Assembly (NCBI GenBank): GCA_964527395.1 | Contig: CAZGQD010000004.1 | Coordinates: forward strand, 1-64,000 | DNA length: 64,000 nt | Reading direction: 5' to 3' | Origin: GCA-2688265 sp964527395 | GTDB taxonomy: Archaea > Nanobdellota > Nanobdellia > Woesearchaeales > GW2011-AR9 | Part shown: one piece after another, positions 27,054 to 35,257 of the stretch | Layout: the number at the start of each line of letters is the position of its first letter | How positions within the stretch are numbered: position 1 is the stretch's first letter | Position numbers and translations under genes: made by a program | Notes under the pieces: model-generated | Databases searched by the model: none | Told to the model about the DNA's origin: nothing | Seen by the model: only the letters and a program-made list of their open reading frames with translations

Positions 27054-27310
27054 AAAACTTCATACTTTTGCAAGACTAAGCGACTTAAGGAGCGCACGTC
27101 TGCTCCGTGTCCACCGCGGTTCAGTGGATCTAGAACTTCATACTTTTGCAAGACTAAGCGACTTAAGGAGCGCACGTCTGCTCCGTGTNNNNNNNNNNNN
27201 NNNNNNNNNNNNNNNNNNNNNNNNNNNNNNNNNNNNNNNNNNNNNNNNNNNNNNNNNNNNNNNNNNNNNNNNNNNNNNNNNNNNNNNNCCACCGCGGTTC
27301 AGTGGATCTA
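27054..27310. repeat. 78-bp tandem repeat array abutting the srp54 stop codon, with assembly gap
   Basis: The unit running from ACTTCATACTTTTGC to the GTGGATCTAG before the next copy repeats with a 78-bp period: CATACTTTTG occurs at 27061 and again at 27139. After the N gap, the sequence continues the same unit (CCACCGCGG...) into the srp54 C-terminal codons, so each unit carries a copy of the final roughly 19 bp of srp54. The unit contains a GGAGC/GCTCC hairpin and a CCAC/GTGG stem and is more G+C-rich than the surroundings. Copy number is unknown because of the gap. Confidence 0.8.
27189..27288. other. Assembly gap (100 N) inside the 78-bp repeat
   Basis: One hundred N bases. The left flank ends ...CTCCGTGT and the right flank begins CCACCGCGG, which are adjacent in the intact repeat unit. 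The true gap may hold zero or more whole 78-bp units. Confidence 0.95.
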
Positions 27311-28678
27311 GAACTTCATACCTTTGCCCATCTTCCCTTTCATTTTCTGCATCATCTTTTGCATATCTTTCTCAGAACCTGAACCCATACCACCTTTCAT
27401 CATCTTCATCATTTTCTTGCTTTGACGAAACTGCTTTAGTAAACCACGTACCTCACGCACACTAGTTCCAGACCCAGAAACTATTCTATCAATACGTCCA
27501 CTATTAATACTATCAGGGTTTTCCTTCTCATAAATTGTCATAGAATCCATTACATACTTCCATTTCTCTAATTTAGCTTCTTGAACATCAAGCGCTTCCT
27601 TGGGCAACTTAAGCGAACTCATTCCTGGAACCATTCCCAAGAGTTTCTTAAATGAACCCATCTTTTTCATAGCAGACATCTGTTCATACAAATCATTCAA
27701 ATTAAAATCTCCTTTCATGAATTTGGCAGCCTTATCTTCCATATCATCTTGATCAAAAGCCTCTTGTGCCTTCTCAAGAAGTGTTTCCAAGTCACCCATC
27801 CCAAGCAATTGTCCAACGAACCGTTTTGGATGAAACTGCTCTAAGTCTCCAACTTTCTCACCAACTCCAATAAATACAATAGGCGTTCCAGTTACAGCGC
27901 AAGCAGAAAGTGCTGCTCCACCTTTAGCAGTCCCTTCTAACTTAGTAACTACAACTCCAGTTACTTTAACAATATCATGAAACATTTGTGCTTGTTTTTG
28001 CGCAGCCTGTCCTAAATCAGCCTGAATAACAAGTAACTTCTCATCAGCTGCTACAACTGAATGCAACAAATCAAGTTCAGCAACAAGTTCGTCAGAAAGC
28101 GCATCACGTCCAGCAGTATCCACTAAAACAATATCATAGCTAGAAAGCAACTTTTCCTTATACTTCAAATAAATCTCAGATGGAGTCCCCAAACTTTTGT
28201 CTCCATAAAAATCAACATTAATTCCACTAGCAGTCTGCTCAAGCTGTTCGTAAGCCGCAGGCCTCCATGTATCTGTTTGAATCACAGCAACTTTCTTCCC
28301 ACGTTTTTTGTAGTAATTAGCTAGTTTCCCAATAGTTGTAGTTTTCCCTGCTCCAAACAAACCTACCATCATAATTACAGTTGGCACTTTAGAAACATTC
28401 AATTCATGGGTCTCACTACCTAAAAACTCCGTAAGTTCTTCATAAACAATCTTAATTAAATGATCTTTCTTAGAAATTCCTTTAGGCGTATCATTCTTTG
28501 CCCTTTCTTTGATCTTCTTTCCCAGCCCAAAAACAAGCTGCACGTTGGTATCTGACTGAAGAAGTGACCTCTGAAGGTCTTTAACTAGCTCATTTATCAG
28601 TTTGTCATCTACAAACATAGACTTTTTAATCTTAGAAAGTGTCTCTCGAAGTGAAGACCCTAGCTTTTCCAGTACCAT
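27308..28678 (-). CDS. srp54: Signal recognition particle protein SRP54
   Basis: The N domain is followed by the GTPase domain with G-L-F-G-A-G-K-T-T (about 106-114), D-T-W-R-P-A-A-Y-E-Q-L and D-T-A-G-R. The C-terminal M domain (about 300-456) is Met-rich and ends in M-M-K-M-M-K and G-K-G-M-K-F. SRP54 binds 7S RNA and signal sequences and delivers nascent chains to the membrane through FtsY. ATG 28678 is preferred to the TTG at 28681. A minus-strand TATA-like ATTTATATAAG lies near 28697-28708. The stop codon region is copied into the adjacent 78-bp repeats. Confidence 0.97.
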   Translation of the reverse strand: MVLEKLGSSLRETLSKIKKSMFVDDKLINELVKDLQRSLLQSDTNVQLVFGLGKKIKERAKNDTPKGISKKDHLIKIVYEELTEFLGSETHELNVSKVPTVIMMVGLFGAGKTTTIGKLANYYKKRGKKVAVIQTDTWRPAAYEQLEQTASGINVDFYGDKSLGTPSEIYLKYKEKLLSSYDIVLVDTAGRDALSDELVAELDLLHSVVAADEKLLVIQADLGQAAQKQAQMFHDIVKVTGVVVTKLEGTAKGGAALSACAVTGTPIVFIGVGEKVGDLEQFHPKRFVGQLLGMGDLETLLEKAQEAFDQDDMEDKAAKFMKGDFNLNDLYEQMSAMKKMGSFKKLLGMVPGMSSLKLPKEALDVQEAKLEKWKYVMDSMTIYEKENPDSINSGRIDRIVSGSGTSVREVRGLLKQFRQSKKMMKMMKGGMGSGSEKDMQKMMQKMKGKMGKGMKF

Positions 28679-28825
28679 CAAGCCCTAAAACTCCCTTACT
28701 TATATAAATAATTGCCTCAAAAAAAACCAATCTCCTAAGAAAAACACCTATAAAACATCATTTTTATACTTAAGACAAAAAATAACCCAAAAAGCTTATA
28801 AATAAAAGTTATATCAGTTGATATA

Positions 28826-29149
28826 ATGTTAAAAACAGAAGAATTCAATACAAAGAACATCTTAAGATATCCTAGATTAGACACTATTCTAATGGTTGAG
28901 AATTTCATCAAAGAGCACGATGGCGAATTCAAAAAGAAACAATTGTGGGAATCTCTTCCAAAAAAGATGATGTATCAAACTTTTTGTGTTATTATTGACT
29001 ACTTAATTTATTCAAAAAAGATTTCTATAGATTCAGAAAAGAAGATTGGTTTCGTAAACTTTCCGGAAATTGCACAGAAATACATATTAAGAGAAGATTT
29101 AGCTAGAAAGAAAAATGCATCTTCCTTCAAACATCAGATTCGCGGATAA
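28826..29149 (+). CDS. Putative winged-helix antitoxin of a RelE-type pair
   Basis: At 107 residues, it has the helix-turn-helix pattern L-R-Y-P-R-L-D-T-I-L-M-V-E-N-F-I-K-E-H ... K-K-Q-L-W-E-S-L-P and a basic tail. It overlaps the following RelE-like toxin gene by 35 bp, the usual arrangement of antitoxin then toxin. It probably represses its own promoter and neutralises the toxin. A possible operator, ATATCAGTTGATAT, spans about 28810-28823 between a TATA-like CTTATAAATAA and ATG 28826. Confidence 0.6.
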   Translation: MLKTEEFNTKNILRYPRLDTILMVENFIKEHDGEFKKKQLWESLPKKMMYQTFCVIIDYLIYSKKISIDSEKKIGFVNFPEIAQKYILREDLARKKNASSFKHQIRG

Positions 29150-29449
29150 AAAGACCAAAGAAGCCTTTGAAAAACTTGAATCTGGTGACAACCAAAATAG
29201 GGAATTATTCAAAACCTCAATTCTGCTTTAGACAACATCGAAGAAAATGCTTTTTGCGGTATTCAGATACCAAAAAAACTAATTCCAAAAGAATATTTGA
29301 AAAAACATGGAGTTTCGAACCTCTGGAAGTATAATTTACCAAATGCCTGGAGATTATTATATTCTATAGCTAGTGATGAAGTGCTTGTAGTTAGTATAGT
29401 TCTAGAATGGTTAAACCACAAAGATTACGAAAAAAGGTTCAAATATTAA
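29115..29449 (+). pseudogene. RelE/ParE-type toxin gene with a frameshift
   Basis: ATG 29115 opens a 38-codon frame (M-H-L-P-S-N-I-R-F-A-D-K-K-T-K-E-A-F-E-K-L) that stops at 29229-29231. The next frame carries on the same family from about 29212: L-N-S-A-L-D-N-I-E-E-N-A-F-C-G-I-Q-I-P-K-K, then N-L-W-K-Y-N-L-P-N-A-W-R-L-L-Y and L-E-W-L-N-H-K-D-Y-E-K-R-F-K-Y to a stop at 29447-29449. The break falls in CAAAACC, so one base appears missing. RelE-type toxins cleave mRNA or inhibit gyrase. It is either an inactivated toxin or a consensus error. Confidence 0.75.
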
Positions 29450-29501
29450 AAACCGAGCAAAGATTAATAAATAGCAACTACAGATTAGCTGCTATTATAG
29501 T

Positions 29502-29619
29502 GGGCCCGTAGCTTAGTCTGGATTTGATTAAAAATCACTAGAAATAGCGGCCGGCTTCGGTTTAGATAAAAATCTTAGATGAAACCGGCAGGTCGGGGGT
29601 TCGAATCCTCCCGGGCTCA
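29502..29619 (+). tRNA. tRNA-Arg (anticodon TCG) with two apparent introns
   Basis: The acceptor arms GGGCCCG (29502-29508) and CGGGCTC (29612-29618) pair, followed by the discriminator A. The T arm is GGGGG-TTCGAAT-CCTCC (29595-29611). The anticodon stem GCCGG (29550-29554) pairs with CCGGC (29585-29589), and the loop reads C-T-TCG-G then A38 after a 23-nt intron at 29561-29583 (canonical 37/38 site). The D arm starts GCTTAGTCTGG at 29511 but its 3' strand TAGC is at 29545-29548, leaving about 20 extra bases, a second intron in the D loop. Both introns contain GAT-A-rich loop-ATC hairpins. CCA is not encoded. Confidence 0.9.
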
Positions 29620-29655
29620 CTTCCTTTTTCTAAAATTAAACTAAAAACAACCAAT

Positions 29656-30321
29656 CTACCTAGAATCAACATACATCTCAGAAAGCAGCTTCACAGCAAG
29701 CTCTCTCTCTGCAGGCGGAATAATCAATTCCATAGTATTAAGTGGCTTCAAATGCTTAAATCTCTGCATAAAGAACACTAACTCCCGAGGCATGATCCCT
29801 CCAGGACGTCCAACAGAAATTACAGAAGAATCAAGTACAGAACTATCAATCAAAATATACAACTCACGAAACTTCTTCAAAATTGACATAACTCCTTCAG
29901 AAACTTCAAAATGTCCAGAATCATACACTTCTGACATTGGAAAGAAATGAAGCCCATTCCCCTTAATAAACGAAAGTTCACCTTTGGAGTATTCATGCTG
30001 TCCTAAAAAAACTACATTCTCCATTGGCAAGATGTGATGCAACAAAAGTTGATTCATCAGTTCCTTACTTTTCATATATGATCTAGCAGAAATTATCAAA
30101 AGTCCAGGTTTCTTAGCATCAATAATAAAATGTTTAACTTGCGCCAAACTATATTTGATTGACGAATTCAAAAACACAGTCCTACGATCCTTATCACCAA
30201 GCATCAATCCTTCTTTATAAGACGGACTATAAGCAATATCAATACCTTTCTCAGTAACCTCACGCGAAGCTACTTCTGAAACAATTCCTTCAAAAGCAGC
30301 AGCTCCATACACCAGTCTCAT
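29656..30321 (-). CDS. Arginase/ureohydrolase-fold protein with degenerate metal site
   Basis: The C-terminal half follows the ureohydrolase pattern (strand ending L-Y-I-L-I-D-S-S-V-L-D-S-S, then G-R-P-G-G-I-M-P-R-E-L-V-F-F-M, then M-E-L-I-I-P-P-A-E-R-E). Active arginases and agmatinases have D-x-D-x-x-D-P at the first of these and D/E metal ligands; here the first Asp-x-Asp becomes D-S-S and an upstream G-G-D-H block is not evident. It is probably a non-catalytic or altered member. ATG 30321 (M-R-L-V-Y-G-A-A) fits the minus-strand TATA (AAGTATATAAAC, near 30345). Longer upstream codons would run into the next gene's promoter. Confidence 0.6.
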   Translation of the reverse strand: MRLVYGAAAFEGIVSEVASREVTEKGIDIAYSPSYKEGLMLGDKDRRTVFLNSSIKYSLAQVKHFIIDAKKPGLLIISARSYMKSKELMNQLLLHHILPMENVVFLGQHEYSKGELSFIKGNGLHFFPMSEVYDSGHFEVSEGVMSILKKFRELYILIDSSVLDSSVISVGRPGGIMPRELVFFMQRFKHLKPLNTMELIIPPAERELAVKLLSEMYVDSR

Positions 30322-30403
30322 ATAAGAAAAGAAACAAAAGGGGTTTATATACTTAACTAAATAGGATTTTAAAGCAAAAAACATAATCTTGTTTATAAAT
30401 AAC

Positions 30404-30453
30404 TGATTATTAATAATCAAAACATTTATAAATACTTGATTATTAATAATCAA
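30404..30453. promoter_or_regulatory. Two TGATTATTAATAATCA palindromes flanking the ATPase TATA box
   Basis: A perfect 16-bp palindrome (30404-30419) and a perfect 18-bp version extended by T and A (30436-30453) lie 32 bp apart. The TATA-like CATTTATAAATA sits between them at about 30423-30433, and the second palindrome ends one base before the GTG start at 30455. This is the classic position for an autorepressor or regulator that occludes TBP and RNA polymerase. Confidence 0.75.
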
Positions 30454-30454
30454 T

Positions 30455-31834
30455 GTGTTAAGAGAACTATTACTCCAAAATCCTTGGTGGACAAATCCAA
30501 ACAAGATAAATGAAGATACAAAAGTTAAGCTAGCGACAGCTAATAAAACAAATATCAGATACCATTTTCTAAAAAAGAACTCAATTCTTCTAGGTCAAAG
30601 ACAGGTTGGAAAAACAACTTATCTCAAATTATACATCAGAGAATTAATAAAAAACAACATTAATGAAAAAAACATAACTTATTTTTCTTGTGAACCTTTA
30701 ACAAACAAGAATGATTTGATAGAATTGTTCTACGAAATTACAAAAATAAGTCCTGAAAATGGAAAAAAGTACTTATTCTTAGATGAAATAACTGCTGTAT
30801 CTGATTGGGAAAAAGCAGTAAAATATCTATTAGAACAAAAAATAATTAGTAATTTTCAACTAATCTGCACTGGAAGCAATGCTCACTTTCTAAAGGAAGG
30901 TATTGAAAGATTTCCTGGAAGAGATATAAAAACAATTCTTTTCTTACCTTTAACCTTCGCAGAATATTCAAAACAAATAACTCAAAAAAAAATAATCAGC
31001 AAACCATATTACCAAATAAAAGAAATTTACAATAATTGCAAAAAATTATTTCCACAAATCAATGAAATAAACAAATCATTCAAGAATTATGCTAAATCTG
31101 GTGGTATTCCAAAATCAATATTCGAATTAAAAAAGAACAATAATCTCAGTTCTGAAACTTACGAGTTGTATGTCAATTGGATTCTCGGTGGATTAGCTAA
31201 ATTTGGCAAACGTGAATCAATTTTCAGACCTTTAATTAAAGGGATAGTGGAGTCATACACTTCAAAAATATCTCTAAATGCCTTAGCAAAAGACTTCCAG
31301 ATCCAAACACATTCAACAGTAGAAACTTACCTTGAGCTACTAAATCAATTACTGTTAGTAAATATTCTTCATTCAGTAGATCCTCAAAAAAAGATAGCCC
31401 AATTTAGAAAAAACAAAAAGATTTACTTCCAAGATCCATTTCTTTACAGCGTTTTTAAAGGTTATACTTATGGAAAATACCAAGATTATTCCAAGGATAA
31501 TATGGAAAAAGTAGTTGAAGGTATACTTTGCCAAGAATTAGCTGCTCTAAAAAGAACAAAACCAGAAATAAACAATCATTTGTGGTATTTTCATACAAAA
31601 AAAGAAACAGATTTTGTTATGTTAAATCAAGATAAATCGCAATCTTTAATTGGCATAGAACTAAAATGGTCTTCAAAACCAAGTCCAGCTGACTTTAATA
31701 ATAGGTTTACTTTCAAAGAACGTATTATCTTAACAAAAGATAAATTAGATTACGATAAAGAAAAAAAGATCTACTTAATTCCAACAGCATTATTCCTACT
31801 GTCATTACCTTCAACATCAAAAGTCTACCTTTAG
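30455..31834 (+). CDS. AAA_14/DUF4143 ATPase (second paralogue)
   Basis: Walker A is G-Q-R-Q-V-G-K-T (47-54) and Walker B is L-F-L-D-E (107-111), followed by L-I-C-T-G-S-N-A-H-F-L-K and an F-P-G-R-D block. The N-terminal L-L-L-Q-N-P-W-W is typical of one archaeal AAA_14 lineage, which supports the GTG start at 30455. DUF4143 occupies the C-terminal half, ending with E-T-D-F-V and I-G-I-E-L-K-W, a PDDEXK-like strand pattern. It is more distant from the ATPase at 19541 than a recent duplicate would be. Likely regulated through the two palindromes at its promoter. Confidence 0.9.
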   Translation: MLRELLLQNPWWTNPNKINEDTKVKLATANKTNIRYHFLKKNSILLGQRQVGKTTYLKLYIRELIKNNINEKNITYFSCEPLTNKNDLIELFYEITKISPENGKKYLFLDEITAVSDWEKAVKYLLEQKIISNFQLICTGSNAHFLKEGIERFPGRDIKTILFLPLTFAEYSKQITQKKIISKPYYQIKEIYNNCKKLFPQINEINKSFKNYAKSGGIPKSIFELKKNNNLSSETYELYVNWILGGLAKFGKRESIFRPLIKGIVESYTSKISLNALAKDFQIQTHSTVETYLELLNQLLLVNILHSVDPQKKIAQFRKNKKIYFQDPFLYSVFKGYTYGKYQDYSKDNMEKVVEGILCQELAALKRTKPEINNHLWYFHTKKETDFVMLNQDKSQSLIGIELKWSSKPSPADFNNRFTFKERIILTKDKLDYDKEKKIYLIPTALFLLSLPSTSKVYL

Positions 31835-31854
31835 TCTAAATATTTTTAGTGAAA

Positions 31855-32305
31855 CCCAAGTTTGACAGTTTGCTCAAAAATCACCTGCGTCTAAGCTCTC
31901 GAGCTTAGCAACGAAGCGAGCCACAATCCGTATGGCGAGTACGTTAGCGTACGCAGTCCATAATTACGGAAAATCTCCAAAATAAGCATAAAATAATTCT
32001 CATTTGAATAGGAAAAGTATTTGACAGTTGCATTAAAATCACATGAATTTAAGTTTTTTAAAACAGATTTAGCTAAAAAAGATAATTATTTCTAGAAAAA
32101 AATAGCTTATTTTTCACAAAAAAGGACAAATCTTACTAAAATTAATGGAAATTTGCCAAACTGTCAAATTCATATAGCAAATAAACGCTAAAAAACTCTC
32201 TTTTAATGACGACAAGTTATCTGTCAAATACAATTCTAAAAAAGCGCAAAAAACTAAAAAATCACTAGAAATTGTCTTTAAAAAACACTTACTGTCAAAC
32301 TTGGG
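31855..32305. mobile_element. 451-bp MITE-like element with 15-bp TIRs and 6-bp target duplication
   Basis: CCCAAGTTTGACAGT (31855-31869) is the exact complement of ACTGTCAAACTTGGG (32291-32305). GTGAAA flanks both ends directly (31849-31854 and 32306-32311), as expected for a target-site duplication. TTTGACAG or its complement CTGTCAAA recurs inside (near 32022, 32161 and 32221). A G+C-richer core contains CTAAGCTC-TC-GAGCTTAG and a nested CCGTATGG ... CCATA ... TACGG stem. No transposase is encoded. This element fills the 551-bp gap between the ATPase and valS, apart from the valS promoter region. Confidence 0.8.
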
Positions 32306-32385
32306 GTGAAATACTCTTTTCTCTACCTTTTTCTCTTCTTTAGCTCCCAAACCTTTTAATATAATCTATCCTCCAAAAACAGATC

Positions 32386-35046
32386 ATGGCAAAAACAACT
32401 CAAAATCAGAAAAATAACGCTAATAATCAAGCAAAAAACACAAATAATCAAAATTACGATCCAAAAGACTCAGAACCAAGGCTCCAAAAGTTCTGGGAAC
32501 AAAGTAACACTTACCAATTCAACGAAGAAGACAAAACTAAACCAGTTTTCTCAATCGACACTCCTCCTCCAACTGTGAGTGGAAAGATGCACATGGGTCA
32601 CGCTTGTTCTTATTCTCAGCAAGATTTCATAGCTAGGTTCAAAAGAATGACTGGCCACAACGTATTTTATCCATTCGGAACAGATGACAACGGTCTTGCA
32701 ACAGAAAAACTTGTACAAAAACACAAAAAAGTGAACTTAAGAAAGTTGCCAAGACCAGAAGCAATCAAAACTTGTATAGAATTCCTAGATGAAGAAAGAC
32801 CAAAATTCATTCAAGATTGGAAAAATATTGGTATGAGTTGCGACTTCAAAGCTTTCTATTCAACAATTGATGATTATTCAAGAAAAATTGCTCAAAAATC
32901 TTTCTTAGACTTGTACAAAAAAGGTCTTATTTACAGAAAGAAAGGTCCAATTACTTGGGACAGGGTATTTCAAACAGCTATAGCTCAAGCAGAACTAGAA
33001 GACAAAAAACAAATGGGCTGGCTAAATTACATCAAAGCAAAATTAAAAGATAAAGAGAACACATACCTAATTTATGCTACAACCAGGCCAGAAATGCTTT
33101 ACGCCTGTGTTGGTATGAGTGTAGAAGCAAAAGGAAAATACGTTAAACTAAAAGTAACAACTAAAGACAAAGATGGAAAAGACAAAAGCGAATTCTGGAT
33201 CACAGGTAAAGAAACTTACGAAGAAAAGTTCAAAGAGATAGATTACAAACTAATCAAAGAAATCAAAGGTAAAGACCTAATCAAAAAGACTGCAACTATT
33301 CCTTTCTCAAACATTGAAGTTAAAATCTCAGATGATGAAGCAGTAAAAGCTGATTTCGGAACTGGTATTGCTTACTTTTGTACTTATGGTGGTATAGAAG
33401 ACATCGAATGGGCAGCACGGCACAATCAAGAACCAATTGAACTGATTCAAAAAGACGGAAGACTCTCAGAATTAGGAAAAAAGTACGCAGGAGAATTGGC
33501 TCAAGATGCAAGAAAGACAATAATTAAAGATCTAGAAGCAGAAAAGCACTTAATCAAAAAAGAGAAGAAAGAACAAATTGTTAACGTAGGAGAAAGGTCC
33601 AAAACAGAAGTAGAAATCATTGTAAGCGAGCAATGGTACGTTAAATATCTAGATAGAAAAGAAGAATTTCTCAAAGCATCAGAAAAATTAAACTGGAATC
33701 CAGAATTCATGAAACACCGACTCGACAATTGGATCAAAGGCTTAAATTGGGACTGGGGTTTTTCACGGCAAAGACATTTTGGAACACCTATACCTGTTTG
33801 GTATGATGAAAAAGGCAACATCATTCTACCAACCGAGGATGAGCTTCCAGTAGACCCAACTACAACAAAACCAAAGAAATACAACAAAGAAAATAAGAAA
33901 ACAAAACTCAGCCCAGAAACAGACGTATTCGACACTTGGTTTACTAGTGCATCTACCCCATACTTAGCAACCAATCTAATCAAAGACAAAGATCAGAGAA
34001 AAAGAGTCTTCCCAATGTCTTTAAGACCTCAAGCACATGACATAATCAACTTCTGGTTATTCTACACAATGGCTAAAACAAGGCTATTAGAACAAAAGAA
34101 CCCTTGGAAAGACACCACAATTTCTGGTTTCGTTTTAGATCCTAAAGGAAGAAAGATGAGTAAGTCTATTGGAAACGTAGTAGCTCCTCAAGATATTATT
34201 GAAAAGTACTCTTCAGACGCAATAAGATACTGGGCAGCAACATCTAACTTAGGTAGCGATTTGCCATACCAAGAAAAAGATGTAAAAACCGGACAAAAGT
34301 TCGTAAACAAATTATGGAACGCAGCCAAATTTAGCTTCATGCACTTAGAAGACTACAAAGCAGAAGATCTTAGAGTTACAGAAACTTTCGACCATTGGAT
34401 TTTAGCAAAGCTGCAAAAAGCAATCAACGAATCAACAGCTCACTTCAACAATTATGAATATTCTAAAGCCAAATCAGCTACAGAAATATTCTTTTGGCAA
34501 CAGTTCTGCGACCTTTACCTAGAAATCGTAAAAGACAGACTCTATAATCCAGACAAGAGGGGAAAAGAGCAAAGACAAAGTGCCCAATCGGCACTACATC
34601 AATCCTTACTGGCAGTAACTAAGATGATGGCTCCAATCACTCCATACATCACTGAAGAAGTTTACCAGCAATTCTTCAAGGAAAAAGAAAGCAGCAAACA
34701 AACAGGCAAACAAAAAAGTGAAACAAATGCAACATCTAGCATCCACACTACATCATGGCCAAATGGCAAAATAACAAACATAGACTTAGATTGTGAAGAA
34801 ATTGGTGATCAAGCAGTAGAAATCATCCAAGCAATCAGAAAATACAAGAGTGAAAACAAGCTCTCACTAAAGGAAGAGATCAACACCTTAATCTTAATAA
34901 AAGAAGATGACAAAAGCTTCCAAGACAAGATAAAACAAGTAGAAGATGACCTAAAAGCCGTACTTCACGTAAAAAACATCAAATTTGAAGGAAAAACCTC
35001 AATAGAAACTCCAATCTACAAGATAAAGATCGGAATTGAACAGTAA
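32386..35046 (+). CDS. valS: Valyl-tRNA synthetase
   Basis: The class I HIGH motif is H-M-G-H (69-72) in P-P-P-T-V-S-G-K-M-H-M-G-H, and KMSKS is at 590-594 in D-P-K-G-R-K-M-S-K-S-I-G-N-V-V. The central CP1 editing domain has T-T-R-P-E-M-L-Y-A and D-F-G-T-G-I-A. W-A-A-T-S-N-L-G-S-D-L-P-Y is an archaeal ValRS block. The 886 residues match archaeal enzymes and lack the long coiled-coil C-terminal domain of bacterial ones. The N-terminal 25 residues are an Asn/Gln-rich tail. A TATA-like CCTTTTAATATAATC lies about 30 bp before ATG 32386. Confidence 0.96.
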   Translation: MAKTTQNQKNNANNQAKNTNNQNYDPKDSEPRLQKFWEQSNTYQFNEEDKTKPVFSIDTPPPTVSGKMHMGHACSYSQQDFIARFKRMTGHNVFYPFGTDDNGLATEKLVQKHKKVNLRKLPRPEAIKTCIEFLDEERPKFIQDWKNIGMSCDFKAFYSTIDDYSRKIAQKSFLDLYKKGLIYRKKGPITWDRVFQTAIAQAELEDKKQMGWLNYIKAKLKDKENTYLIYATTRPEMLYACVGMSVEAKGKYVKLKVTTKDKDGKDKSEFWITGKETYEEKFKEIDYKLIKEIKGKDLIKKTATIPFSNIEVKISDDEAVKADFGTGIAYFCTYGGIEDIEWAARHNQEPIELIQKDGRLSELGKKYAGELAQDARKTIIKDLEAEKHLIKKEKKEQIVNVGERSKTEVEIIVSEQWYVKYLDRKEEFLKASEKLNWNPEFMKHRLDNWIKGLNWDWGFSRQRHFGTPIPVWYDEKGNIILPTEDELPVDPTTTKPKKYNKENKKTKLSPETDVFDTWFTSASTPYLATNLIKDKDQRKRVFPMSLRPQAHDIINFWLFYTMAKTRLLEQKNPWKDTTISGFVLDPKGRKMSKSIGNVVAPQDIIEKYSSDAIRYWAATSNLGSDLPYQEKDVKTGQKFVNKLWNAAKFSFMHLEDYKAEDLRVTETFDHWILAKLQKAINESTAHFNNYEYSKAKSATEIFFWQQFCDLYLEIVKDRLYNPDKRGKEQRQSAQSALHQSLLAVTKMMAPITPYITEEVYQQFFKEKESSKQTGKQKSETNATSSIHTTSWPNGKITNIDLDCEEIGDQAVEIIQAIRKYKSENKLSLKEEINTLILIKEDDKSFQDKIKQVEDDLKAVLHVKNIKFEGKTSIETPIYKIKIGIEQ

Positions 35047-35257
35047 AATCAGTAAATATTCGATATTTGAGCTAATTTAATACTAAAAATCACGATTTAA
35101 GCACAAAATACCTTCAAAACAGGCAATTTTCAACGAAGATTTATAAACTCAAGTACCAATCATGCTAAAATAGGATTTTTTTCCTTCGACTCAAGGAATA
35201 CAAATCTTTTTAAGGAAGAACAAATAAAATCAATGAACAAACGAGGTGTGATTATTA

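Noticed and set aside
27111..27140. Cloning-vector polylinker contamination (CCACCGCGGT and TCTAGAACT resemble a common plasmid multiple cloning site)
   Set aside because: The TCTAGAACTTCAT portion is the srp54 stop codon and last codons in the correct frame, and the bases between differ from vector sequence. Coincidence is the simpler explanation.
27054..27310. CRISPR array with 78-bp period
   Set aside because: The whole 78-bp unit is repeated, with no variable spacer portion, and it includes part of srp54.
29656..30321. Functional agmatinase or arginase
   Set aside because: The Asp residues that bind the Mn2+ pair are not present where the fold would place them.
32114..32350. Minus-strand ORF of 78 codons near valS
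   Set aside because: It crosses the end of the MITE-like element and its target duplication, has no TATA box and has element-like composition.
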